Assembly (NCBI GenBank): GCA_035545895.1
Contig: DASZXJ010000221.1
Location: 1 to 26,718 of the forward strand
DNA from: DASZXJ01 sp035545895
GTDB taxonomy: Bacteria > Planctomycetota > Phycisphaerae > Tepidisphaerales > Tepidisphaeraceae
Direction: 5' to 3'
Length of the DNA stretch: 26,718 bases
Positions 7,639 through 15,160 of this stretch are shown piece after piece (within the stretch, counting starts at the first letter, position 1; each line of letters starts with the position of its first letter). A program made the position numbers and the translations under genes. Below the pieces are notes generated by a model that made no database searches, was not told the DNA's origin, and saw only the letters and a program-made list of their open reading frames with translations.

Positions 7639-8847
7639 ATGCGAAAACCGGGGTTGGGAACATTTCTATTGCTTTGCCTGTCGCTCATCCCCGCGGGATG
7701 CGCGACGACTCCGACCGAAGCGCCGGTGGTGCGGGTTCGAATCCTGGCGGACCAGGATCGCCTGACGCTCGCCGCCACCACACCGCCTGCCGTCAAATCC
7801 GCACAGGATCCAAATTGGGTTCGCATCGGCCTGCCCTCCACCGGCGGGGCGATTCTCACCCGCAGCGCCACCGGCTGGCAGATCGGTAATGCTTCTTTCA
7901 ACGACGGCGAACTGCTGCTTCAACCCGCGATTCCCGGATCATTAAGCGTCAACGGCTCGGCCTATCGCGGTCGATATCGACTCGTGCCCACCAGCGCCAA
8001 TCGATTTGATGTAATCAATGACGTCGATGTCGATTCGTATCTGATGAGCGTCGTCTCCAGCGAAATGCCGCGCGACTGGCACCCCGAAGCCTATAAAGCA
8101 CAGGCCATCGTGGCTCGGACGTACGCACTGTACGAAGTTCATGCCGGCCCGGCCGGGCGCTCGTTCGATCTGCACGACGATCAGCGAAGCCAGGTTTACG
8201 GTGGAATCAGCGCCGAAACCGCCCGCAGCCGCAGTTCGGTCGAAGAAACCAGCGGCATCGTGGTGGCGTTTGGGCCCAGGGGAAACGAGAAGATTTTCAA
8301 AGCCTATTTCAGCTCCTGCTGCGGTGGAGTCGGGCAAAGCGCGTATGATGCGTTTGGCGACCCGGATATCCCGCCTTTGCGCGCCAAACGGGTGGGCGCG
8401 CTTTGCAGCGCATCGCCTCGGTTCAATTGGACGATTTCGATGACCAAGGCCGACCTGACTCGACGGATTCGCGAATGGGGCGCCAGTCATAAGCGTCCGG
8501 AAAAAGACATGGGGATGCTTCGCAGCATCGATATATCAGGCATCAGCCGAGAAGGCCGGCCCGTGCGATTCGTGCTCTCTGATGCGCGGGGCATTCAGTA
8601 CGCGTTGAATGGTGAGGAACTCCGCTCCGCGATCAACGCCGCCGCCAACGGTGGACCGCTGCTCAGCAGCGATTTTTACCGGCCCGTTGCGACGCCCGAT
8701 GCGATTCAGTTCGCCGATGGCCACGGCTGGGGCCACGCCGTCGGCATGTGCCAGTGGTGCGCCCAGGCCATGGCGCTCAAAGGCGAGCCGCACGAGCAGA
8801 TCGTCCGATTCTCCTATCCCGGCGCCGTGCTCGTCCGGGCCTATTGA
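7639..8847 (+). CDS. SpoIID/LytB-domain lipoprotein
   Basis: The 402-residue protein starts with a lipoprotein signal (MRKPGLGTFLLLCLSLIPAGC; lipobox Cys21), so it should be anchored in a membrane facing the periplasm. The SpoIID/LytB domain follows. DVDVDSYLMSVVSSEMPRDWHPEAYKAQAIVARTYALYE (about residues 128-166) contains the Glu142 of SSEMP equivalent to the catalytic Glu of SpoIID. Later come AYFSSCCGG and DGHGWGHAVGMCQWCAQAMA, the family's GHGxGHGVGMSQxGA motif with Cys in place of Ser and Gly. SpoIID of sporulating bacteria is a lytic transglycosylase acting on peptide-stripped glycan. In a presumed non-sporulating planctomycete it more likely trims cell-wall glycan or septal material. 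It lies 97 bp before tgt and may share its transcript. The domain call is strong; the role is inferred. Confidence 0.9.
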   Translation: MRKPGLGTFLLLCLSLIPAGCATTPTEAPVVRVRILADQDRLTLAATTPPAVKSAQDPNWVRIGLPSTGGAILTRSATGWQIGNASFNDGELLLQPAIPGSLSVNGSAYRGRYRLVPTSANRFDVINDVDVDSYLMSVVSSEMPRDWHPEAYKAQAIVARTYALYEVHAGPAGRSFDLHDDQRSQVYGGISAETARSRSSVEETSGIVVAFGPRGNEKIFKAYFSSCCGGVGQSAYDAFGDPDIPPLRAKRVGALCSASPRFNWTISMTKADLTRRIREWGASHKRPEKDMGMLRSIDISGISREGRPVRFVLSDARGIQYALNGEELRSAINAAANGGPLLSSDFYRPVATPDAIQFADGHGWGHAVGMCQWCAQAMALKGEPHEQIVRFSYPGAVLVRAY

Positions 8848-8944
8848 CTGCCTTGTCCCTCGCAAATTGAGTTTGCCGAGCAGGATCCAGCTCATTTTCG
8901 CCGAATATTCGACAACCAGGCAGCCGTCGTGTATCGAGTTGTTC

Positions 8945-10093
8945 GTGACTGACGGCAAGGCGCTTCAATTCGATCTCATTCGCAGTGACGGCCAAGCGCG
9001 GCTGGGTCGTGTGGCCACTCGGCATGGCGTTTTTGATACGCCCGCGTTTATGCCCGTCGGCACGCAGGGCACGATCAAGGGGTTGCTTCCGGAACAGGTG
9101 GCACAAACCAATTCGCAAATCATTCTGGCCAATACCTATCACCTGATGCTTCGGCCCGGGGAAAAAGTAGTCGCTGAATTGGGTGATTTACATCGGTTCA
9201 TGTCCTGGCCCGGGTCAATTTTGACCGATAGCGGCGGGTTTCAGGTCTTCTCTCTATCCGATTTGAATGAAATCGACGATCGAGGCGTGCGATTCAGAAG
9301 CCATATCGATGGGGCGATGATCGACCTCACGCCCGCCCGATCCATTCAGGTGCAAAATGATCTGGGGGCGGACATCATCATGGCGTTTGATGAATGTCCT
9401 GATCCGAATCGGCCTCGCGAATATCAGCAGATTGCGGTCGATCGAACCATCAACTGGGCCAGGCAATGCATCGAAGCCCACACCCGGCCGGGCGAGCAGT
9501 CGCTGTTCGGTATCGTTCAAGGAGGCACCGATCAGGCCTTGCGGTCGATGTGCGCCCAAAAACTGATCGAAATGGATTTCCCGGGCTATGCGATTGGCGG
9601 CTTGGCGGTCGGCGAGGGGTTTGAGGCGATGCTTGCGGTTCTTGCATGGGTCGCTCCGATGCTGCCGTCCGATAAACCGCGATATTTGATGGGCGTCGGC
9701 TATCCGCGCGATATCGTGCAAGCCGTTGCCCGTGGGGTGGATATGTTCGATTGCGTGCTGCCCACCCGAAATGGGCGAAATGCATACGTCTTCACTGCCG
9801 AGGGCTCGATTCGGCTTCGAAATAGCCGATTTACGCGGGACAATGGTCCGATCGAGGCGGGTTGCGACTGTCACGCCTGCCGGAATTTCTCGCGGGGCGC
9901 CATTCGGCACTATTTTTTCGCGGGCGAGATGCTTGGACCGATCCTCGTTTCTGTGCATAATATCCGTTTCTACCAGAGGCTGATGAACGACCTTCGCGGC
10001 TCGATCATGCGCGGAGCGTTTGACGCCTTTTGCCGCACCGATCCGCGCTGTGCGATCGGTCCGGCCGCCGATGACGAAAGGGAATCGACTTGA
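8945..10093 (+). CDS. tgt: tRNA-guanine transglycosylase (queuine synthesis)
   Basis: Tgt swaps guanine-34 of GUN-anticodon tRNAs for the queuosine precursor preQ1. From the GTG at 8945 the product has 382 residues, the family's usual length, and begins just before the conserved FDLIRSDGQARLGRVATRHGVFDTPAFMPVGTQG. The open frame runs much further upstream, overlapping the spoIID-like gene, but that part is shadow sequence. Visible sites are Asp95 in LTDSGGFQ (base recognition/acid), FGIVQGG (188-194), GGLAVGE, LMGVGYPRDI, and the nucleophile Asp269 in MFDCVLPTRNGRNA. The zinc site is Cys307, Cys309, Cys312 and His338 (CDCHAC...SVHN). The ribosome site is weak and TTG at 8939 is an alternative start. 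It leads the tgt-yajC-secDF cluster, an arrangement common across bacteria. Identification is firm. Confidence 0.96.
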   Translation: MTDGKALQFDLIRSDGQARLGRVATRHGVFDTPAFMPVGTQGTIKGLLPEQVAQTNSQIILANTYHLMLRPGEKVVAELGDLHRFMSWPGSILTDSGGFQVFSLSDLNEIDDRGVRFRSHIDGAMIDLTPARSIQVQNDLGADIIMAFDECPDPNRPREYQQIAVDRTINWARQCIEAHTRPGEQSLFGIVQGGTDQALRSMCAQKLIEMDFPGYAIGGLAVGEGFEAMLAVLAWVAPMLPSDKPRYLMGVGYPRDIVQAVARGVDMFDCVLPTRNGRNAYVFTAEGSIRLRNSRFTRDNGPIEAGCDCHACRNFSRGAIRHYFFAGEMLGPILVSVHNIRFYQRLMNDLRGSIMRGAFDAFCRTDPRCAIGPAADDEREST

Positions 10094-10452
10094 GCTTGAT
10101 CCAACTTTTGGCGCAGACAACGGACCCCGCAACCGGAACAACCAAAACCCCCGCACCGGATTGGTTTCAGTTCCTTGGCAGCCCCATGTTTCTCATGCTG
10201 ATGCTGCTGGCGGTGCTGTGGTTCTTCATGCTCGGCGGTAAACGCAAAGAGGAGAAAACCCGCCAGAACATGCTGAATCAGTTGAAGAAAGGCGATCGAA
10301 TCCAGACCATCGGCGGCGTGCTCGGCACCGTCGTCGAGGCCCGAGAAAACGAAGTGGTTGTCAAGGTGGATGAAACCACCAACACCAAGATGCGATTCAC
10401 CCGCAGCGCAATCCATCGCGTGCTGGAAGAAGAGAAGGCGGAGAACAAGTAG
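10090..10452 (+). CDS. yajC: Preprotein translocase auxiliary subunit YajC
   Basis: YajC is a small inner-membrane protein that associates with SecDF at the SecYEG translocon. The 120-residue product has one membrane helix at about residues 31-49 (SPMFLMLMLLAVLWFFMLGGK). The cytoplasmic YajC domain follows: KRKEEKTRQNMLNQLKKGDRIQTIGGVLGTVVEARENEVVVKVDETTNTKMRFTRSAIHRVL. The GDRIQTIGG and R-x-A-I motifs are typical. It starts at TTG 10090, whose last two bases lie in the tgt stop codon (TTGA, four-base overlap). AAAGGGA lies about 7 bases upstream, so translation is coupled to tgt. The N-terminal 25 residues (LLAQTTDPATGTTKTPAPD) are longer and more polar than in E. coli. secDF follows after a heptamer hairpin. 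Confidence 0.95.
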   Translation: MSLIQLLAQTTDPATGTTKTPAPDWFQFLGSPMFLMLMLLAVLWFFMLGGKRKEEKTRQNMLNQLKKGDRIQTIGGVLGTVVEARENEVVVKVDETTNTKMRFTRSAIHRVLEEEKAENK

Positions 10453-10455
10453 TTT

Positions 10456-10532
10456 GAGGAAGGGATGAAGGATGAAGGGTGAAGGATGAAGGCGCCCCGC
10501 GTTTTTCATCCTTCATTCTTCTTCCTTCATCC
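10456..10532. repeat. Heptamer inverted repeat between yajC and secDF (unit GGATGAA)
   Basis: The left arm is five 7-bp units (GAGGAAG, GGATGAA, GGATGAA, GGGTGAA, GGATGAA; 10456-10490). The right arm is TTCATCC, TTCATTC, TTCTTCC, TTCATCC (10505-10532), its reverse complement with few changes. The centre is about 14 bases (GGCGCCCCGCGTTT). In mRNA this would be a long hairpin ending ten bases before the secDF start. It could limit readthrough or hide the start region. Confidence 0.85.
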
Positions 10533-10542
10533 TTAAATTATT

Positions 10543-13500
10543 ATGCCAACCCAACTTTCCGGCCGAGTCACGCTGATTCTTGTCGTACTTTTTGGATCGC
10601 TGTGGGCGATTTTCCCAAGCGCTCCCAAAGCGCTGTTCGCGCCGTTCAATCGCGACATCGAATGGTCGCTCAAGCCCAACCTCAAGCCCGGCATCGACAT
10701 GGTCGGCGGGACGAGCCTGCTTTATGAAATCAAGGTTCCGCCGGGCGGCGGTTCCAACGACTTGGCCGAGCAGGTCATGAACTCGCTGAAAAAACGCGTC
10801 GATCCGGACGGCATCCGCAATCTCATCTGGCGTCCGCAGGGCAATACCCGCCTGGAAATCCAGATGCCGATGACCTCGACGACCAAGCAGACCAAGGAAC
10901 TGCGAGCCCGGTTTGCCGCTGCTCAGCAGGAGCTGGAAGCAACCAACCTCCGCATCGGCGAGGTGCAGTACGCGATCCAGGATCTCAAGGGAGACGAACA
11001 GGCAGAAAAGTTAAAAGCCCTCGCTGCAGGCAGCGCAGCGCGAACCTCGCTTTTCGCAACCATGAAAGCGACCTGGGACCGTGTTCAAGCTGTCCAGCAC
11101 CGCAATGCGGCTGCACAAGCGCAGGCGCAGTTGGAATACGACAAACTCAACGAACAACTCACGGATAGCAATCTCCAAGTCTCGGAAATTCAGACGATTC
11201 TGGATTTGAACAAGCCCGAGGTTCGCGATCAGCGGCTGGCGGAATTGAAAACGCGTTTCGCCGATTTCCCCAAGCGTCTGGCCGCGATCGATAATTTTGT
11301 GAAGGAGTATGCTGCGTTCAGTCAGGTCAAAGGCGCAATCGACGATGCGGCAGAATTAAAGCAGTTGCTCAAAGGTTCGGGCGTGATTGAGTTTCACATT
11401 CTGGCCAGTGATTTGCCGCCAGCACAGCGGCAGGAAATGGTCGATCGACTCGAGCATCGCGGCCCGCGCGTGCAGGCCAACGATATCGTCCGCTGGTACC
11501 AGGTCGATCGCGATCAGGAAGTCATGCAGCAGATGGATCGCTCGGTGCAGGAACTCAGCCTGACCACCAGCGATGCCGAGCGATCGCAGATTGTTGCGCG
11601 ATTGTCTGAAGGAAATGAGCACATCAAATCGCTTTTGGATTCGCTCGTGGCCAACCTGAACGATCCGGCTCGGCGAAAAGAACTCCAAACGCAGATCGAA
11701 AACGCCAAGCTGATGGGCGGCGCGAGCCTGGTTGATTATGGCGGCAAGAAATGGGCGCTGTGCTATATCACCAACGACAAAACCCTCGCCCAGCGCGAAG
11801 GCCGGCCGCAATGGCATCTGGAACGGGCGTATCCGGTCCTGGAAGGCGGCGAACGCCAGGTCGGATTCCAGTTTGATCCGCAAGGCGCTCGATATTTTGG
11901 CGATCTCACCGGCAGCAACATCGGAAAGCCGCTGGCGATCATCCTGGACGACAAGCTGATCAGCGCACCAAACATCAACACCCAGATCAACGGCAGCGGC
12001 GTGATCACCGGCGGCGGTCGTGGTGGGTTTGGCCAGAATGAAATGACCTATCTGGTCAACACGCTCAACGCCGGAGCCTTGCCCGCACAACTCGCCGAAG
12101 AACCGATCAGCGAGCAACAGGTCGGCCCACAACTGGGCGAAGACAATCTTCGAGCAGGCCTGCTTGCATCGGTGCTTGGCTTGGTTGTCGTCGCAATTTT
12201 CATGCTGATTTACTATCACATTTCCGGGATCGTGGCGTTCATCGCGCTGATGATGAACATGATCATCATCCTGGGCGTGATGGCCGCCCTGAATGCGACT
12301 TGGACCCTGCCGGCAGTGGCGGGCATCGTGTTGACCATCGGCATGTCCGTCGATGCCAACGTGCTGGTGTTTGAACGTCTGCGCGAAGAACAACAGCGCG
12401 GCCTGTCATTGAAGATGGCGTTGCGCAATGCGTACGACCGCGCCTTCAGCGCAATCGTCGACTCCAATGCAGTGACTGCAATCACCTGCCTGATTCTTTA
12501 CTGGCTGGGCAGCGAGGAAGTGAAGGGCTTTGGTTTGACGCTGCTCATTGGTCTGGTCAGCAGTTTGTTTACCGCGTTATTTGTGACCAAGACGATTTTT
12601 GCGGCCATGCTGAAATACGGCAATCTGCAGAAGCTGGGTTCGCTGCCGGTCACCTGGCCACCGCTCGGCAAGGCGCTGCATCCAAACGTCAACTGGATGA
12701 GGCTGGTCAAATTCTTTGCAGCCACCAGCGTTGTTCTGATGATCCTCGGTGGAATCTCGCTGTTCACCGCGTTTCAGCGCGGACAGTTGTTCGGCATTGA
12801 GTTTGTTTCAGGTACGGCCGTTCAATTTGAATTGAGAGAAGCGGCTCCTCGTGAAGATGTGCAGGGCTGGCTGGAAAAAGCCCCCGAATCGGCATTGCCC
12901 AGCCCGCAGGTCGTGTCGGTTGGCAGCGATCAAAAGACGTACGAGGTGGTCACGCCCAGCAACCAGGCCAAGCTGGTCACTGATGCGGTCCTCTCCACGC
13001 TTGGAGCTCGGCTGAATACACTGCTGCCATCCAAATATGACGATGTGACCCTGCCTTACGACCAGGCGTTGAACAAGGCAATGTTCCCCATCATGCCCGA
13101 CACCCGGACGGTTGGCGGGATGGCGCCCGCGGCGCTTCGTGGGCACATGGGCGGCGTAGCGATTGTGCTGAAAAATATGGAGCCGGTCCTTTCGGTTGAT
13201 GAAATCAAGAAGCGCCTCGAACAGGCCCGCTTGCAGCCCCAGGCGGGCGAAAAGAATTCGCAATATCGGCAGCTCGATGTCGAAGCCAGCAGCGATGGGA
13301 AAACCGCCGTTGTTCTGACCTCCGATCCGAATTCACCATACGACGCATCCGATCCGCTGAAACTCGATCAATGGACGCAGGACCTTGCCAAGCCAACCTG
13401 GGAAATGGTGCAACTGGCGATCAACAGTCCGCCGAAATTGCAGAAGGTGAGCAACTTTGATGCGCAGGTGGCCGGGCAAATGCGCAACGATGCGATTGGC

Positions 13501-14067
13501 GCCCTGGCGCTCTCGGCGCTGGTCATCATGGGCTATATCTGGATTCGATTCGGCAATCTGAAGTACGGTTTCGCGACCGTGGTGGCGATGCTGCACGACA
13601 CCTTGCTGGTGATTGGATTTATCGGATTGTCGCACTTTCTGGGCCACACGACATTTGGACGAAACGTGTTGCTGATCGAACCGTTCCGTGTCGATCTCAC
13701 GCTCGTGGCGGCCGTGCTGACGATCATGAGCTATTCGATGGTCGATACGATCGTCGTGTTTGACCGCATCCGCGAAAATCGCGGCAAGTTCGGACATCTC
13801 GATTCGCAGATCATTAATGATTCGGTGAACCAGACTCTGTCGCGAACATTGTTGACGGTCTTTACCACGATCCTGACGGTTTTTGTGATGTATGTTTTCG
13901 GCGGACCGGGCATTCATGGCTTTACTTTTGTGATGCTGGTTGGCATATTGATCGGAACGTACTCTTCGTTCGCGATTGCTGCACCGATCCTGTTGATCGG
14001 GGAAACCAAGCCGCGGGCGGCAGGCCCGGGCAAATCCGCAGGACGGCGGCAATTGCAGGGAGCTTAA
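10543..14067 (+). CDS. secDF: SecDF fusion, proton-driven protein export factor
   Basis: SecD and SecF use the proton gradient to pull proteins through SecYEG; here they form one 1174-residue chain. SecD part: first membrane helix (about 8-26), GIDMVGGTSLLYEI (50-63), GALPAQLAEEPISEQQVGPQLGEDNLRAG, then five membrane segments with IGMSVDANVLVFERLREE (about 599-616), which carries the proton-relay Asp. SecF part from about 715: helix, GIEFVSGTAVQFEL (about 750), and the membrane block with MSYSMVDTIVVFDRIRENR (about 1058-1076). Two oddities stand out. Residues about 115-270 are a Gln/Ala/Glu-rich, coiled-coil-like insertion in the first periplasmic domain. The SecF periplasmic segment (about 750-980) is roughly twice its usual size. 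The ATG at 10543 has no strong ribosome site. Fused SecDF is known in planctomycetes and Gram-positives. Confidence 0.96.
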   Translation: MPTQLSGRVTLILVVLFGSLWAIFPSAPKALFAPFNRDIEWSLKPNLKPGIDMVGGTSLLYEIKVPPGGGSNDLAEQVMNSLKKRVDPDGIRNLIWRPQGNTRLEIQMPMTSTTKQTKELRARFAAAQQELEATNLRIGEVQYAIQDLKGDEQAEKLKALAAGSAARTSLFATMKATWDRVQAVQHRNAAAQAQAQLEYDKLNEQLTDSNLQVSEIQTILDLNKPEVRDQRLAELKTRFADFPKRLAAIDNFVKEYAAFSQVKGAIDDAAELKQLLKGSGVIEFHILASDLPPAQRQEMVDRLEHRGPRVQANDIVRWYQVDRDQEVMQQMDRSVQELSLTTSDAERSQIVARLSEGNEHIKSLLDSLVANLNDPARRKELQTQIENAKLMGGASLVDYGGKKWALCYITNDKTLAQREGRPQWHLERAYPVLEGGERQVGFQFDPQGARYFGDLTGSNIGKPLAIILDDKLISAPNINTQINGSGVITGGGRGGFGQNEMTYLVNTLNAGALPAQLAEEPISEQQVGPQLGEDNLRAGLLASVLGLVVVAIFMLIYYHISGIVAFIALMMNMIIILGVMAALNATWTLPAVAGIVLTIGMSVDANVLVFERLREEQQRGLSLKMALRNAYDRAFSAIVDSNAVTAITCLILYWLGSEEVKGFGLTLLIGLVSSLFTALFVTKTIFAAMLKYGNLQKLGSLPVTWPPLGKALHPNVNWMRLVKFFAATSVVLMILGGISLFTAFQRGQLFGIEFVSGTAVQFELREAAPREDVQGWLEKAPESALPSPQVVSVGSDQKTYEVVTPSNQAKLVTDAVLSTLGARLNTLLPSKYDDVTLPYDQALNKAMFPIMPDTRTVGGMAPAALRGHMGGVAIVLKNMEPVLSVDEIKKRLEQARLQPQAGEKNSQYRQLDVEASSDGKTAVVLTSDPNSPYDASDPLKLDQWTQDLAKPTWEMVQLAINSPPKLQKVSNFDAQVAGQMRNDAIGALALSALVIMGYIWIRFGNLKYGFATVVAMLHDTLLVIGFIGLSHFLGHTTFGRNVLLIEPFRVDLTLVAAVLTIMSYSMVDTIVVFDRIRENRGKFGHLDSQIINDSVNQTLSRTLLTVFTTILTVFVMYVFGGPGIHGFTFVMLVGILIGTYSSFAIAAPILLIGETKPRAAGPGKSAGRRQLQGA

Positions 14068-14072
14068 GGAAT

Positions 14073-14157
14073 TTTTGATTGCCGATTTGCAATTGCCGAT
14101 TCTGGTGTCGAGACCAGATCGCCAACTGCAAATCGCAAATTGCAAATCGGGAAAGGA
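14073..14157. repeat. Heptamer inverted repeat before the LysM gene (units TTGCAAT / CAAATCG)
   Basis: The left half reads TTTTGAT, TGCCGAT, TTGCAAT, TGCCGAT (14073-14100) and the right half CCAACTG, CAAATCG, CAAATTG, CAAATCG. Between them TCTGGT and ACCAGA form the hairpin tip. The run leads directly into the AAAGGA ribosome site at 14152-14157, so the repeat is part of the leader. It starts five bases after the secDF stop. Confidence 0.8.
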
Positions 14158-14165
14158 ATCCCATC

Positions 14166-15101
14166 ATGCGCAAGGACGTCAAACTCGGTTTCGCCATCGG
14201 CGGAATTCTCTTATCCGTTTTAGTCGTTTACGCGTTAATCAGTTCTCAGGGGCAAGCCACGCCGGAAGCGATCCAGCTTTCGACCACGGATGACTCCGCC
14301 AAGCCTGTCCAAAGCGAGCCGCCGGCAATCAATCTGGCCCCGATTCAATTGAACCATGATGCCGTTGCGTCGCTGGTGCCGGCGACTCAGCCTGCTCCTG
14401 CGACGCCCCAGCCGGCATTACCCCCGATTGCCGCTCAATCCAACGAATCCAAGCCTGCCGGCAATGATCCGTGGGGCAATGTTTTGTCCAACGGCATGAC
14501 GATGATGACCGAGACGCCGTCGCCCAAGCCGGTGGCGGATGTTTCCGGCGCGACGCAGTCCCATAATCCCGCGCCCGGCGGTGGTGCGGAGGTCAATCCG
14601 GGCGCACCGGCTTCAAATAGGCCGCTGAGCATGATGACATCCGGGTCGCCGTCGACCGGTCCCGCGGCGATCGAACAAACCGCCCCTTCCACGCCTCGAA
14701 CGCATGTAATTCGCAGCGGCGAGAATTTCTGGACCATCGCAGCCGCGGTTTATGGAAATTCGGCCTATGCCCCGCAATTGATCCGTGCGAATCCAACGGT
14801 CGATCCGCGTAATCTGAAGGTCGGTTCGGTCATTAACGTGCCGCCTAAGGATCAGGTCGCCAGCGCCATGAGCACGGTCACTGCGCAGGCGAATTCAGCT
14901 CAGCCGCTGGATGTGAAGACCTCCTATCGCGTGGAAACCGGCGACAGCCTTTATCGCATCTCCGTCAAGCTTTACGGCAAGCCGACCGAAATGGACAAGC
15001 TGTACGATTTGAATAAGTCAATCATCGGTCCGGATCGAACCAAATTGCACGTGGGCATGGTCCTTAAATTACCCCAGGCTCCTATCGCAAAGTCCCAATA
15101 A
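14166..15101 (+). CDS. Membrane-anchored protein with two LysM domains
   Basis: The 311-residue protein has an N-terminal membrane anchor (residues 7-26, LGFAIGGILLSVLVVYALIS). A long Pro/Ala/Ser-rich low-complexity stretch covers about 30-175. Two LysM domains follow at about 178-230 (HVIRSGENFWTIAAAVYGNSAYAPQLIRANP...LKVGSVINVPP) and 252-305 (YRVETGDSLYRISVKLYGKPTEMDKLYDLN...LHVGMVLKLP). LysM domains bind N-acetylglucosamine-containing glycan, so it probably tethers the inner membrane to cell-wall or other periplasmic glycan. The ATG at 14166 was chosen over an upstream in-frame start at 14079 because AAAGGA at 14152-14157 is well placed and the upstream part is heptamer repeat. It is 98 bp after secDF and could be cotranscribed with it. 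No catalytic domain is seen. Confidence 0.9.
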   Translation: MRKDVKLGFAIGGILLSVLVVYALISSQGQATPEAIQLSTTDDSAKPVQSEPPAINLAPIQLNHDAVASLVPATQPAPATPQPALPPIAAQSNESKPAGNDPWGNVLSNGMTMMTETPSPKPVADVSGATQSHNPAPGGGAEVNPGAPASNRPLSMMTSGSPSTGPAAIEQTAPSTPRTHVIRSGENFWTIAAAVYGNSAYAPQLIRANPTVDPRNLKVGSVINVPPKDQVASAMSTVTAQANSAQPLDVKTSYRVETGDSLYRISVKLYGKPTEMDKLYDLNKSIIGPDRTKLHVGMVLKLPQAPIAKSQ

Positions 15102-15160
15102 TGTCGATTGACCAATCCCACTTGATCTAATGGCTCCTGCCCGTCAGAGTAGGGGCTGGA

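Noticed and set aside
8609..8944. N-terminal extension of tgt to an ATG at 8609
   Set aside because: The extension lies inside the spoIID-like gene in another frame; the conserved Tgt start fits GTG 8945.
11356..12393. 345-residue minus-strand open frame
   Set aside because: Antisense to secDF, with no recognisable features.
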